From Bermanella sp051277445 (GTDB taxonomy: Bacteria > Pseudomonadota > Gammaproteobacteria > Pseudomonadales > Oceanobacteraceae): 64,000 bases of DNA. Positions 33,722-41,836 of the stretch are shown piece after piece. The position numbers and the translations under genes are program-made. Each line of letters starts with the position of its first letter. Position 1 is the first letter of the stretch. The stretch lies in assembly GCA_051277445.1 (NCBI GenBank), contig JBNMQC010000002.1, forward strand, positions 1 through 64,000, given 5' to 3'. The notes under the pieces are model-generated. The model was not told the origin of the DNA. It saw only the letters and a list, made by a program, of their open reading frames with translations, and did not search any database.

Positions 33722-35545
33722 ATGATTGATAACTTACGCAATATCGCCATCATCGCTCACGTTGACCATGGCAAAACCACACTTGTTGATAAACTACTTG
33801 AGCAGTCAGGCACGCTAGATCGTAAAGAGCTAGGTGGCGAGCGTGTAATGGATTCCAACGACCAAGAGAAAGAACGTGGTATCACCATCTTGGCGAAAAA
33901 CACCGCAATCAAGTGGAACGAATACCGTTTCAACATCGTAGATACACCGGGGCACGCCGACTTTGGTGGTGAAGTTGAACGTGTAATGTCCATGGTTGAC
34001 TCTGTATTGCTTATCGTTGATGCGGTTGATGGCCCAATGCCTCAAACTCGTTTCGTAACACAAAAAGCATTCGCTCGTGGCTTAAAGCCAATTGTTGTTA
34101 TCAACAAAATTGACCGTCCAGGTGCCCGTCCTGACTGGGTTATGGATGAAGTCTTCGACCTTTTCGACCGTCTAGGTGCCACTGAAGAACAATTAGATTT
34201 CCCAGTGATCTACGCATCTGCGATCAATGGTATTGCAGGTACTGATTTTGAAGACATGGCTGAAGATATGACGCCATTGCTTCAAGCCATTGCTGATAAT
34301 GTGCCTGCGCCTGACGTAGACCCTGAAGGTGACTTGCAAATGCAGATCTCTTCTCTTGACTACGACCCGTTCAAAGGCGTTGTGGGTATTGGCCGTATTA
34401 CTCGCGGTACATTGAAAACCAACGCACAAGTAACGGTTATCGATGCGCAAGGTAAAACGCGTAACGGTAAAGTTGCAGAAGTGAAAGGTTACCATGGTCT
34501 TCACCGCGTAGTGGTTGATCAAGCGACTGCAGGTGACATCGTATGTATCACTGGTATCGATAAGCTAGGCATCTCTGACACGCTATGTATTCCTTCAAAC
34601 GTAGAAGCGCTTCCGCCTCTATCTGTTGATGAGCCGACTGTCAGCATGACGTTCCAAGTAAACGATTCTCCGTTTGCGGGTAAAGAAGGTAAGTTTGTAA
34701 CCAGCCGTAATATCGCTGAGCGTTTAGAAAAAGAATTGATCCATAACGTGGCACTGCGTGTTGAGCAAGGCGACAGCCCTGAGAAATTCAAAGTATCCGG
34801 TCGTGGTGAGCTTCACTTATCTGTATTAATTGAAACCATGCGTCGTGAAGGTTTTGAGCTAGCGGTAGGTCGCCCTGAAGTGGTTCAGCGCGAAATCGAT
34901 GGCAAAATCCAAGAGCCTTACGAGCAAGTGGTTATCGACGTTGAAGAACAGCACCAAGGTGCGGTGATGTCTGAGATGGGTGACCGTCGTGCTGACATGA
35001 CAAACATGGTGCCAGATGGTAAAGGCCGTGTACGTTTAGAATTCATCATGCCTGCACGTGGCTTGATCGGTTTCCGTGGTGACTTCATGACCATGACCTC
35101 TGGTTCTGGTATTTTGACCAACGTTTTTGATCACTACGGTGAAGTGAAAGCGGGTCCTGTTGCTACTCGTCACAATGGTGTACTTGTTTCAATGGTAACC
35201 GGTAAAGTATTGGGCTACGCGCTATTTACTTTGCAAGACCGTGGTCGCCTGTTCGTGGTTCCTGCTCAAGAAGTATACGAAGGTCAAATCGTCGGTTTGC
35301 ACTCTCGTGATAACGATCTAGTGGTTAACCCAACTAAAGCGAAGCAGCTAACCAACGTACGTGCATCTGGTACAGATGAAGCGATCAACTTGGTGCCACC
35401 GGTTAAGCACACTCTAGAGCAAGCACTAGAATTCATCGAAGACGATGAGCTGGTAGAAGTAACGCCAGAAAGCATTCGTATCCGTAAGAAGCATCTTACT
35501 GAGAACGAACGTAAGCGTGCTAATTCTTCTAAAAAGAATAAGTAA
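33722..35545 (+). CDS. typA: Translational GTPase TypA/BipA
   Basis: 607 residues. GTPase domain with AHVDHGKTTL (G1), RGITI (G2), DTPGHADFGGE (G3) and NKIDRPGAR (G4). EF-G-like domains II, III and V and the BipA-specific C-terminal domain follow. It binds ribosomes and assists 50S assembly and stress or cold adaptation. ATG 33722 starts MIDNLRNIAIIAHVDHG as in E. coli. It is divergent from glnA and preceded by a long leader. Confidence 0.97.
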   Translation: MIDNLRNIAIIAHVDHGKTTLVDKLLEQSGTLDRKELGGERVMDSNDQEKERGITILAKNTAIKWNEYRFNIVDTPGHADFGGEVERVMSMVDSVLLIVDAVDGPMPQTRFVTQKAFARGLKPIVVINKIDRPGARPDWVMDEVFDLFDRLGATEEQLDFPVIYASAINGIAGTDFEDMAEDMTPLLQAIADNVPAPDVDPEGDLQMQISSLDYDPFKGVVGIGRITRGTLKTNAQVTVIDAQGKTRNGKVAEVKGYHGLHRVVVDQATAGDIVCITGIDKLGISDTLCIPSNVEALPPLSVDEPTVSMTFQVNDSPFAGKEGKFVTSRNIAERLEKELIHNVALRVEQGDSPEKFKVSGRGELHLSVLIETMRREGFELAVGRPEVVQREIDGKIQEPYEQVVIDVEEQHQGAVMSEMGDRRADMTNMVPDGKGRVRLEFIMPARGLIGFRGDFMTMTSGSGILTNVFDHYGEVKAGPVATRHNGVLVSMVTGKVLGYALFTLQDRGRLFVVPAQEVYEGQIVGLHSRDNDLVVNPTKAKQLTNVRASGTDEAINLVPPVKHTLEQALEFIEDDELVEVTPESIRIRKKHLTENERKRANSSKKNK

Positions 35546-35596
35546 TCCACTCGGGCGCGAGCAAGCTTTGCAAGTGCCCTAGTGATTACCTGTTAT

Positions 35597-35629
35597 AAAA
35601 AAGCGATGAATTCCTTCATCGCTTTTTTT
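35597..35629 (+). terminator. Rho-independent terminator of typA
   Basis: AAGCGATGAA, loop TTCC, TTCATCGCTT and T run, with an A run before it. Confidence 0.93.
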
Positions 35630-35723
35630 ATGCCTGTTGTTTTATTTGGCTGGGTTCATTCAGACTGAGAGGTTGGGGTAGATAACGCGGCTGAATCAAT
35701 GCGGGTATTTAATTGAGCAAATA

Positions 35724-35755
35724 AAAAAGGCGATGAAGATATTCATCGCCTTTTT
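35724..35755. terminator. Bidirectional terminator, mainly for the imelysin gene
   Basis: AAAAAGGCGATGAA, loop GATA, TTCATCGCCTTTTT. It lies 27 bases behind the minus-strand imelysin stop and has A/T runs on both sides. It shares the GCGATGAA/TTCATCGC core with the typA terminator. Confidence 0.9.
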
Positions 35756-35781
35756 AGTGAGGGATTAATTGTATTAACGCA

Positions 35782-37098
35782 TTAGGTGGTGGATACCGGT
35801 AATGCGCGTATGGGCAATCGTAAGATGATTGCACCATTGTAGAGCTGCTCAAGAAGCTGTAATACTTTTTCTTGAACAGGGGTAATCAAGGATTGACGCT
35901 TCTGCAATGGTAGTGAGCCAAGATCGTTAGGCAATTGGCTCATGTCTCTTAGAAGGCGCTTAAAGATGGCGGTCATCTTGTCGGCACTTTCAGCGTCTTG
36001 CTCTTTAATGGCGCTGATGAAGCCAGATTCCATGTTAAATAAGCTTTCAATGCCAACCAGTAGGTCATGCATGTTATTCACATCTTGATTCGAGAACGGG
36101 CTGCGTAAATCATCCACTTGCTTTTGGTTTAGCAAAACGGCGAAGTGCTTTTCAAGCAAGGTGTTTTGAATGCTATCCACAAGGGCTTGATACACCAGAG
36201 TCAAGCTGGCGAGTTGTTGAGAGCTTTGAGGCTGACGCCATTGTTTGGCGTAATAGCCATGGGCAGGCTCCCAACGGTCCGTTAACTTTTGCAGGTTCTT
36301 CACCACCAGTGCGCTGAGTAAACGTAAGTAGTCACGGCGACGATTGTGATTTTGTGGGCCATCAATTTCCACATGAACATGGTCATGGATCTCTTTGTTA
36401 TTGATGTTGGCTTCAGTTTGATTTAAGTCATCGGTTTCGTCTTCTTTGACGGCTGTATCGGCGCTGACCACTTCGATGCTGTTTTCTTGCGGAATAAAAT
36501 CTTTCGCGCTGCGTTTTCCGTTCTCGCCAAATAATAAAAACTCGATGGGGTGAAACCCAAGGCTTGCAAAACGCATGTCAGAGAATCCGTGCTGAGCACT
36601 GACGTCTTCTTCGTTAATTTTTAAGGTTAGGTCGTTAACGATGCCACTTAATGGATACAGTGGCAGATAATCAATATACCCAGGCTCAATTGGCCAGCTA
36701 TCAATGCGTTCCTCTATGCGCGCATAGGTGTCATTTTGCTCGCGGAATTGAGGCTTCTCAAAGCGGGGAACGGTAGAGAAAAAGCTCACCTTGACGTATG
36801 CACTGTAGGCTTTAATCCAAGCGGCTTGTGCTTCTTCTAGGGCGCCAGGATTAGGGTGGTGCAAAAGCGAGGTGATAATGGAGTCCAATTCTTGGGCTCG
36901 ACTTAACGCCTCTGACATTTGAGTGTACACATAAAGATTTGCAGCACTGAGCAAGGCTTCCGTGTTTACCTCAATTTGCTCAGGTGCCTGAGCTTCTGGC
37001 TTGGGTTGTTCGAAGAGTTTATCGCACCCGCTAAGACCCAGCGCCAAGCTGAGCCATAAGGCGAGAGGGAACACGTTTAAATTGAGTGTTGACTTCAA
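35782..37098 (-). CDS. Imelysin-family (M75) lipoprotein
   Basis: 438 residues. Lipoprotein signal with lipobox LSGC. An imelysin-like helical fold follows, with QAAWIKAYSAYVKVSF, WPIEPGYIDYLP and the GxHxxE motif in LGFHPIEFLLFG (about 182-193). An acidic, His-containing insert (about 215-250) interrupts the domain. The family (EfeO, IrpA, ICMP) is tied to iron or other metal uptake in the periplasm. Its ATG overlaps the HAD gene stop by 4 bases. No Fur box is evident upstream. Confidence 0.85.
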   Translation of the reverse strand: MKSTLNLNVFPLALWLSLALGLSGCDKLFEQPKPEAQAPEQIEVNTEALLSAANLYVYTQMSEALSRAQELDSIITSLLHHPNPGALEEAQAAWIKAYSAYVKVSFFSTVPRFEKPQFREQNDTYARIEERIDSWPIEPGYIDYLPLYPLSGIVNDLTLKINEEDVSAQHGFSDMRFASLGFHPIEFLLFGENGKRSAKDFIPQENSIEVVSADTAVKEDETDDLNQTEANINNKEIHDHVHVEIDGPQNHNRRRDYLRLLSALVVKNLQKLTDRWEPAHGYYAKQWRQPQSSQQLASLTLVYQALVDSIQNTLLEKHFAVLLNQKQVDDLRSPFSNQDVNNMHDLLVGIESLFNMESGFISAIKEQDAESADKMTAIFKRLLRDMSQLPNDLGSLPLQKRQSLITPVQEKVLQLLEQLYNGAIILRLPIRALPVSTT

Positions 37099-37757
37099 GT
37101 GTCATCCCTTAAACTGATAATGGGCCAGTTATTGTCTTGGGCATAGGCGCTCAAGGTGTCATCGGCATCGACGGCAACGGGGTAGTCGACCTGCTTAAGC
37201 AGTGGTAAATCATTGTGTGAGTCACTGTAAAAGTAACTGCCTTCTAATGATAACGTGTTTTGCTCTAGCCAAGCTGCCAAGCGTTTCACTTTTCCATCTT
37301 GAAAGCTAGGGATGCCAGTGATTTTGCCCGTATATTGGCCGTTTATGACTTCAGGGTTGGTGGCAATAATGTCATCCACCCCTAAAAGCTCAGCGATGGG
37401 TTCGGTGACGAACAAGTTGGTCGCCGTAATAATCAGTAGGTAATCACCATCGTCACGGTGTTTTTGGAGTAAATCACGAGATTTTTGCGTAATAAGCGGC
37501 ACAATTTTTTCGTTTACAAACTGGGCGCGTAATTGGAACAGTTGCTCGCTCGGAAATAAGGTCAGGGCCTGTAACGAGAACTCAAGGTATTCAAGGATAT
37601 CCAGCTGGCCTAACTGATATTGCTCTAGGTAATAATCGTTCTTTTCTTTGAATAGCTGAGCATCCACAAGGCCTTGCTCCACTAAGAACTGCCCCCAGCC
37701 GTGATCGCTATCGCCTGATATTAACGTGTTATCTAAGTCAAAAATTGCCAGTGCCAC
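37095..37757 (-). CDS. HAD-IB family hydrolase (SerB/CicA-like phosphatase)
   Basis: 220 residues. Motif I FDLDNTLISGDSD with the nucleophile Asp, motif II in IITATN, Lys in DGKVKRLAAWL and motif III YFYSDSHNDLPLL. The substrate is unknown; the family acts on small phosphate esters. The start is GTG 37757 after GGGGA. It is divergent from rppH with 183 bases between, a pairing also present in Pseudomonas. Confidence 0.88.
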   Translation of the reverse strand: MALAIFDLDNTLISGDSDHGWGQFLVEQGLVDAQLFKEKNDYYLEQYQLGQLDILEYLEFSLQALTLFPSEQLFQLRAQFVNEKIVPLITQKSRDLLQKHRDDGDYLLIITATNLFVTEPIAELLGVDDIIATNPEVINGQYTGKITGIPSFQDGKVKRLAAWLEQNTLSLEGSYFYSDSHNDLPLLKQVDYPVAVDADDTLSAYAQDNNWPIISLRDDT

Positions 37758-37940
37758 GGCGTTCCCCAGCTGAAAAAATTGCCCGCCATTTTAGCCTGTC
37801 GTACCAAAACTGTCTTTAATATTGTGGAAGTAGCGCTCAGAAAACTTATTTATATTAAAAAGGAATAAAAAAACACTGGTTTCCAATGGCAATGTTTTAA
37901 TAGTATGGTGGCATTATCAATTTAAAATTTGGATAAAACC

Positions 37941-38435
37941 GTGATCGATGCTGAAGGCTATCGCCCAAATGTCGGCATCATACTGGTAAATAAAAAAGCT
38001 CAGGTATTATGGGCAAGGCGAATTGGGCAGGATGCGTGGCAGTTTCCTCAAGGTGGGATTAAGGCACAAGAAAGTGCTGAAGCCGCCTTATTTAGGGAAC
38101 TTCGGGAAGAAGTGGGCCTATTACCTGAAGATGTTGAAATCTTAGGGTGTACAAAAGGCTGGCTAAGATACCGTTTACCAAAACGCATGGTGCGCCATAA
38201 CAGCAAACCAGTATGTGTTGGCCAAAAACAAAAATGGTTTTTGTTGAAACTTGTCAGTAATGATAACCGCATAAGCTTTGATTATGCGGACAAAGCCGAA
38301 TTTGATGGCTGGCGCTGGGTCAGCTATTGGTATCCACTGGGTCAGGTGGTGCCGTTTAAGCGAGATGTCTATCGCCGCGCCATGCGTGAGCTGGCTCCTA
38401 AGCTGTTTGAATTGCAGGCGAAACAATCATGTTAA
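37941..38435 (+). CDS. rppH: RNA pyrophosphohydrolase RppH
   Basis: 164 residues from GTG 37941 (MIDAEGYRPNVGI), which matches the E. coli N-terminus; a TTG 12 bases upstream is less likely. Nudix box GGIKAQESAEAALFRELREE (about 36-55). It removes pyrophosphate from mRNA 5' ends and so triggers decay. It overlaps ptsP by 7 bases, so the two are coupled. Confidence 0.95.
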   Translation: MIDAEGYRPNVGIILVNKKAQVLWARRIGQDAWQFPQGGIKAQESAEAALFRELREEVGLLPEDVEILGCTKGWLRYRLPKRMVRHNSKPVCVGQKQKWFLLKLVSNDNRISFDYADKAEFDGWRWVSYWYPLGQVVPFKRDVYRRAMRELAPKLFELQAKQSC

Positions 38436-40714
38436 ATGTGCTGCGCCAAATCGTACAAGAGGTGAACAACGCAGGTGACTTAGATGCCGCGTTGAGCATT
38501 CTTGTGGATCGCGTGCAGCAAGCCATGAACACTGAAGTGTGCTCCGTGTATGTGTATAACTCAGATACCAAGCGGCACATTTTACGTGCTACCAAGGGCT
38601 TAAATCCGGCGTCTGTTGGCAAAGTAAGCCTTAGTAATAACGAAGGCCTGGTGGGGTTTGTTGCGGCTCGAGAAGAGCCCATTAACCTTGATGACGCGTC
38701 GAAACACCCCAAGTATCATTTCCTTTCAGGCACCGGTGAAGAAAAGTTTAATAGCTTTTTAGGTGTTCCCATTATTAATCAAAAACGCATTTTAGGCGTG
38801 CTGGTGGTTCAGCAGTCCGATCGGCGCAAGTTTGATGAAAGTGAAGAAGCCTTCATGGTCACCATGTCGGCCCAGTTGGCAGGGGTGCTCGCCCATGCTG
38901 AAGCCACAGGGCAAGTACTCGAGCGCCCTGATCAGTTCAAAAAGAAAAAAGTTAAACAAGACGTGGTGGTCAAAGGTGCCGCCGCGGCCCCAGGTATTGC
39001 CATTGGTACGGTGGTGGTGCTTTCGCCTACCGCTGACTTATATGATGTGCCTGATCGCACCGCGCAAAATGTGGACGATGAAATAATACGCTTTCAGCAT
39101 GCCATTGATGGCGCACGCATGCAGATCAAACAAGTGGGTGAAACCCTAAAGGACCTGCGCCCAGAAGAGCAGGCATTGTTTGATGTCTACATTCGCATGC
39201 TGGATGACGATGCATTGGGCAGTGAAGTGACCCGTCGCATTAAAGAAAACAACCAGTGGGCGCAAGGTGCGTTAAGGGATGTGATTTTTGAGTACGTCGC
39301 GCATTTTGACAAAATGGATGACGCTTACCTGCGTGAGCGCGCCACAGATATTAAAGACCTAGGTGCCCGTGTTTTAGCGCAGCTTCAAGATACCATTGAG
39401 CTGGTATCGGATGTGGACTTCCCCGAACACACTATTTTGGTCAGTGAAGAGCTTACCCCGTCCATGCTAGGGGAAGTGCCTGAAAGTAAACTGGTGGGCT
39501 TAGTGAGCGCCAAAGGCTCGGCGAACTCCCATGTAGCCATCTTAGCTCGTGCCATGGGTATTCCGACGATCATGGGTGCGGTTGATTTACCCGTTAAGCA
39601 GATGGACGGCATTACGCTTGTGGTGGATGGCTATCGAGGTCATTTATATACCCATCCTTCGCCACGCATGCAGGAACAATTCCAAGCCATTGTGGAAGAA
39701 GAAAAAGCCCTGGTTCAGGGTTTAGAGGCCATCAAAGACTTACCCGCACAAACCACGGACGGCCACCGTTTAAAGTTATTGGTTAATACGGGCTTAATTA
39801 CAGATGCCTATCGCTCGTTAGATAAAGGCGCAGAAGGGGTTGGCCTGTATCGAACCGAAGTGCCGTTTATGATGCGCGACCGATTCCCCTCTGAGTCGGA
39901 ACAGGCGCAGATTTATCGCTCTCAGTTAGAAGCTTTTGCCCCTCAGCCGGTGACCATGCGTACGCTGGATATCGGAGGGGATAAAGCTCTGACGTATTTC
40001 CCGATTGAAGAAGACAATCCATTTCTAGGATGGCGCGGCATTCGTGTCACCTTGGATCACCCTGAAATCTTCCTGCTGCAAGTGCGCGCTATGCTGAAGG
40101 CCAGCCATGGTTTGAATAACCTGAAAATTATGTTGCCCATGATCACCAGTACCAGCGAAGTGGAAGAAGCCCTGCATTTTATTTATCGCGCTTATCAAGA
40201 AGTCGTCGAAGAAGGGATCGATGTTCAGATGCCTGAAGTAGGCGTCATGATTGAAGTGCCTGCGGCGGTGTATCAGGCCAAGCAATTGGCCAGTATGGTG
40301 GACTTCTTATCAGTGGGCTCCAACGATTTAACCCAGTACCTCTTGGCGGTGGATCGAAATAATCCGAGGGTCGCGGGTCTATACGACAGCTTTCATCCGT
40401 CTGTATTAGCGGCTTTGCAGCATATTGTGAACGCGGGTAAGAGTGAAAACTGCCCTGTAAGTGTGTGCGGTGAGATGGCCGGTAATCCCGCTGGGGCCTT
40501 GATATTGATGGCCATGGGTTACGATATGTTGTCCATGAATGCCACCAACGTGCCGCGAGTAAAATCGGTATTACGCAGTACAGACATGGTTTATGCGCAA
40601 GAATTATTATCCGATGTGATGCAGCTGGACAGTGCTCAGGTCATCGGCAGTACGCTCGAATTGGCTTTGAGCAAATTGGGGCAAAGCCGCATGCTGGGTC
40701 CGCGCGCTACGTAA
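38429..40714 (+). CDS. ptsP: PTS-Ntr enzyme I (EINtr)
   Basis: 761 residues: an N-terminal GAF domain (about 15-160) typical of EINtr, the PEP-utilising N-domain, the phospho-His loop KGSANSHVAILARAMGIP with His at about 368, and the C-terminal PEP-binding barrel (GVGLYRTEVPFM, TLDIGGDKAL, NPFLGWRGIR, SVCGEMAGNP). It passes phosphate from PEP to NPr and PtsN, linking nitrogen status and potassium or sigma-54 regulation. Confidence 0.96.
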   Translation: MLNVLRQIVQEVNNAGDLDAALSILVDRVQQAMNTEVCSVYVYNSDTKRHILRATKGLNPASVGKVSLSNNEGLVGFVAAREEPINLDDASKHPKYHFLSGTGEEKFNSFLGVPIINQKRILGVLVVQQSDRRKFDESEEAFMVTMSAQLAGVLAHAEATGQVLERPDQFKKKKVKQDVVVKGAAAAPGIAIGTVVVLSPTADLYDVPDRTAQNVDDEIIRFQHAIDGARMQIKQVGETLKDLRPEEQALFDVYIRMLDDDALGSEVTRRIKENNQWAQGALRDVIFEYVAHFDKMDDAYLRERATDIKDLGARVLAQLQDTIELVSDVDFPEHTILVSEELTPSMLGEVPESKLVGLVSAKGSANSHVAILARAMGIPTIMGAVDLPVKQMDGITLVVDGYRGHLYTHPSPRMQEQFQAIVEEEKALVQGLEAIKDLPAQTTDGHRLKLLVNTGLITDAYRSLDKGAEGVGLYRTEVPFMMRDRFPSESEQAQIYRSQLEAFAPQPVTMRTLDIGGDKALTYFPIEEDNPFLGWRGIRVTLDHPEIFLLQVRAMLKASHGLNNLKIMLPMITSTSEVEEALHFIYRAYQEVVEEGIDVQMPEVGVMIEVPAAVYQAKQLASMVDFLSVGSNDLTQYLLAVDRNNPRVAGLYDSFHPSVLAALQHIVNAGKSENCPVSVCGEMAGNPAGALILMAMGYDMLSMNATNVPRVKSVLRSTDMVYAQELLSDVMQLDSAQVIGSTLELALSKLGQSRMLGPRAT

Positions 40715-40744
40715 TCGCGCTAATATGAGTTTGCTAGCGTCCAG

Positions 40745-41047
40745 CTAGGCATGGGTGTGAATATGAACCCCTTTATGTTCTTTCTCTAACAATATCTCGA
40801 AACGACGTTGACCGGGTTCGTCCCGTTTGCCTTGACGTCTGTTTTGCGTATTGACCTGATGTGCATGCTGGAAGTTGTTTGGGGACATCAATTGATCGTA
40901 TGCATGACAAACTTCAATGAAACGCTGACATTGACTTGGGTTTTTATCCGGATGGTAGACGGAAGCTAAGCGACGAAAAGCCACTTTAATGGCAGTCGAA
41001 TCAGCATCTAAGTTTAGGCCCAATGTGGCGAGGTGGCGATGGCGCAC
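40745..41047 (-). CDS. Small J-domain protein
   Basis: 100 residues. J-domain at the N-terminus (about 3-60: LGLNLDADSTAIKVAFRRLA then HPDKN, with the HPD motif). The rest is a short basic tail ending in HIHTHA. It is probably a DnaK co-chaperone with a specialised client. It is convergent with ptsP, 30 bases away. Confidence 0.8.
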   Translation of the reverse strand: MRHRHLATLGLNLDADSTAIKVAFRRLASVYHPDKNPSQCQRFIEVCHAYDQLMSPNNFQHAHQVNTQNRRQGKRDEPGQRRFEILLEKEHKGVHIHTHA

Positions 41048-41139
41048 GGCGTCTTATTCAGTACGATAAAGCGCCATTCTAGCAAAAAAATAGGTTACGC
41101 CAAGAAATAACCTTATAAATCATATGTTTATCGTGGTGA

Positions 41140-41691
41140 TTAGCGAATCCAGCTGCGTTTTCGCCCTGTGTCTAAATGAATAAAGCCGCTGTTAGGATAG
41201 TAACCCACACCACCATCTGCGTTGGCGAGAGTGGCTTTGTGTAAGTGACGGTTACTGATACCAGGAATGCGGAAATCCAATGCGCGCCCTTGCATATGAA
41301 AACTATGCTTAGCGACGCCTTCATGATTGCGACGTAATTGATTATTGGTTTGCGGGCTGCGATAACCAGAGACCAGATAAATCTCTTGGCGCGTCTCTAG
41401 AGTTTGCTGAATGCGATGCAGCTCATCTAATAAGGTCAAGTCCATGGCGGCCACTTGATTGGCGCGGTGATCCCGCATTAGAAAGTAAATCTCAGCCAAT
41501 CCGTCAACTAGGTATTCGCCGTGTTCCCAGTAGGTGCTATTGATCCTTTCACCTGTGTGTAAGTTTTTAAGCTTAAGACTGCGCGCTTCATCACGGGGCA
41601 GAATAAGGGACGTATTTGCCGCAAAAAGAGAGCTGCTGCCCATGGCTAAGGCCGTAAAACTTGAATATTGAATAAATTCGCGGCGATTCAC
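41140..41691 (-). CDS. DUF882 / MepK-like murein endopeptidase
   Basis: 183 residues. The N-terminus MNRREFIQYSSFTALAMG has a twin-Arg pair and a Tat-like hydrophobic part. The M15-like domain has SGYRSPQTNNQLRR, HSFHMQGRALDFRI (His and Asp metal ligands) and GGVGYYPNSGFIHLD with a further His. The E. coli relative MepK (YcbK) cuts 3-3 crosslinks. The neighbour upstream on the same strand is an LdtD-like L,D-transpeptidase that makes them, as in E. coli (ycbB-ycbK). Confidence 0.88.
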   Translation of the reverse strand: MNRREFIQYSSFTALAMGSSSLFAANTSLILPRDEARSLKLKNLHTGERINSTYWEHGEYLVDGLAEIYFLMRDHRANQVAAMDLTLLDELHRIQQTLETRQEIYLVSGYRSPQTNNQLRRNHEGVAKHSFHMQGRALDFRIPGISNRHLHKATLANADGGVGYYPNSGFIHLDTGRKRSWIR

Positions 41692-41836
41692 TGCAGATTC
41701 CCTGACGTTTTTTATTATGACTAAAATTCGGGCAGGGATTGTGCCATCTAAGCTCGGTTATAAGCAAAGCAGCTATCTATTACGTTTTAGGAACTCAAAG
41801 GAATTTCAGGGGAGGCTGCTCATTGCAGCCCATTGA

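Noticed and set aside
37758..37940. Fur box for the imelysin operon
   Set aside because: No GATAATGATAATCATTATC-like sequence could be recognised, only general A/T richness.
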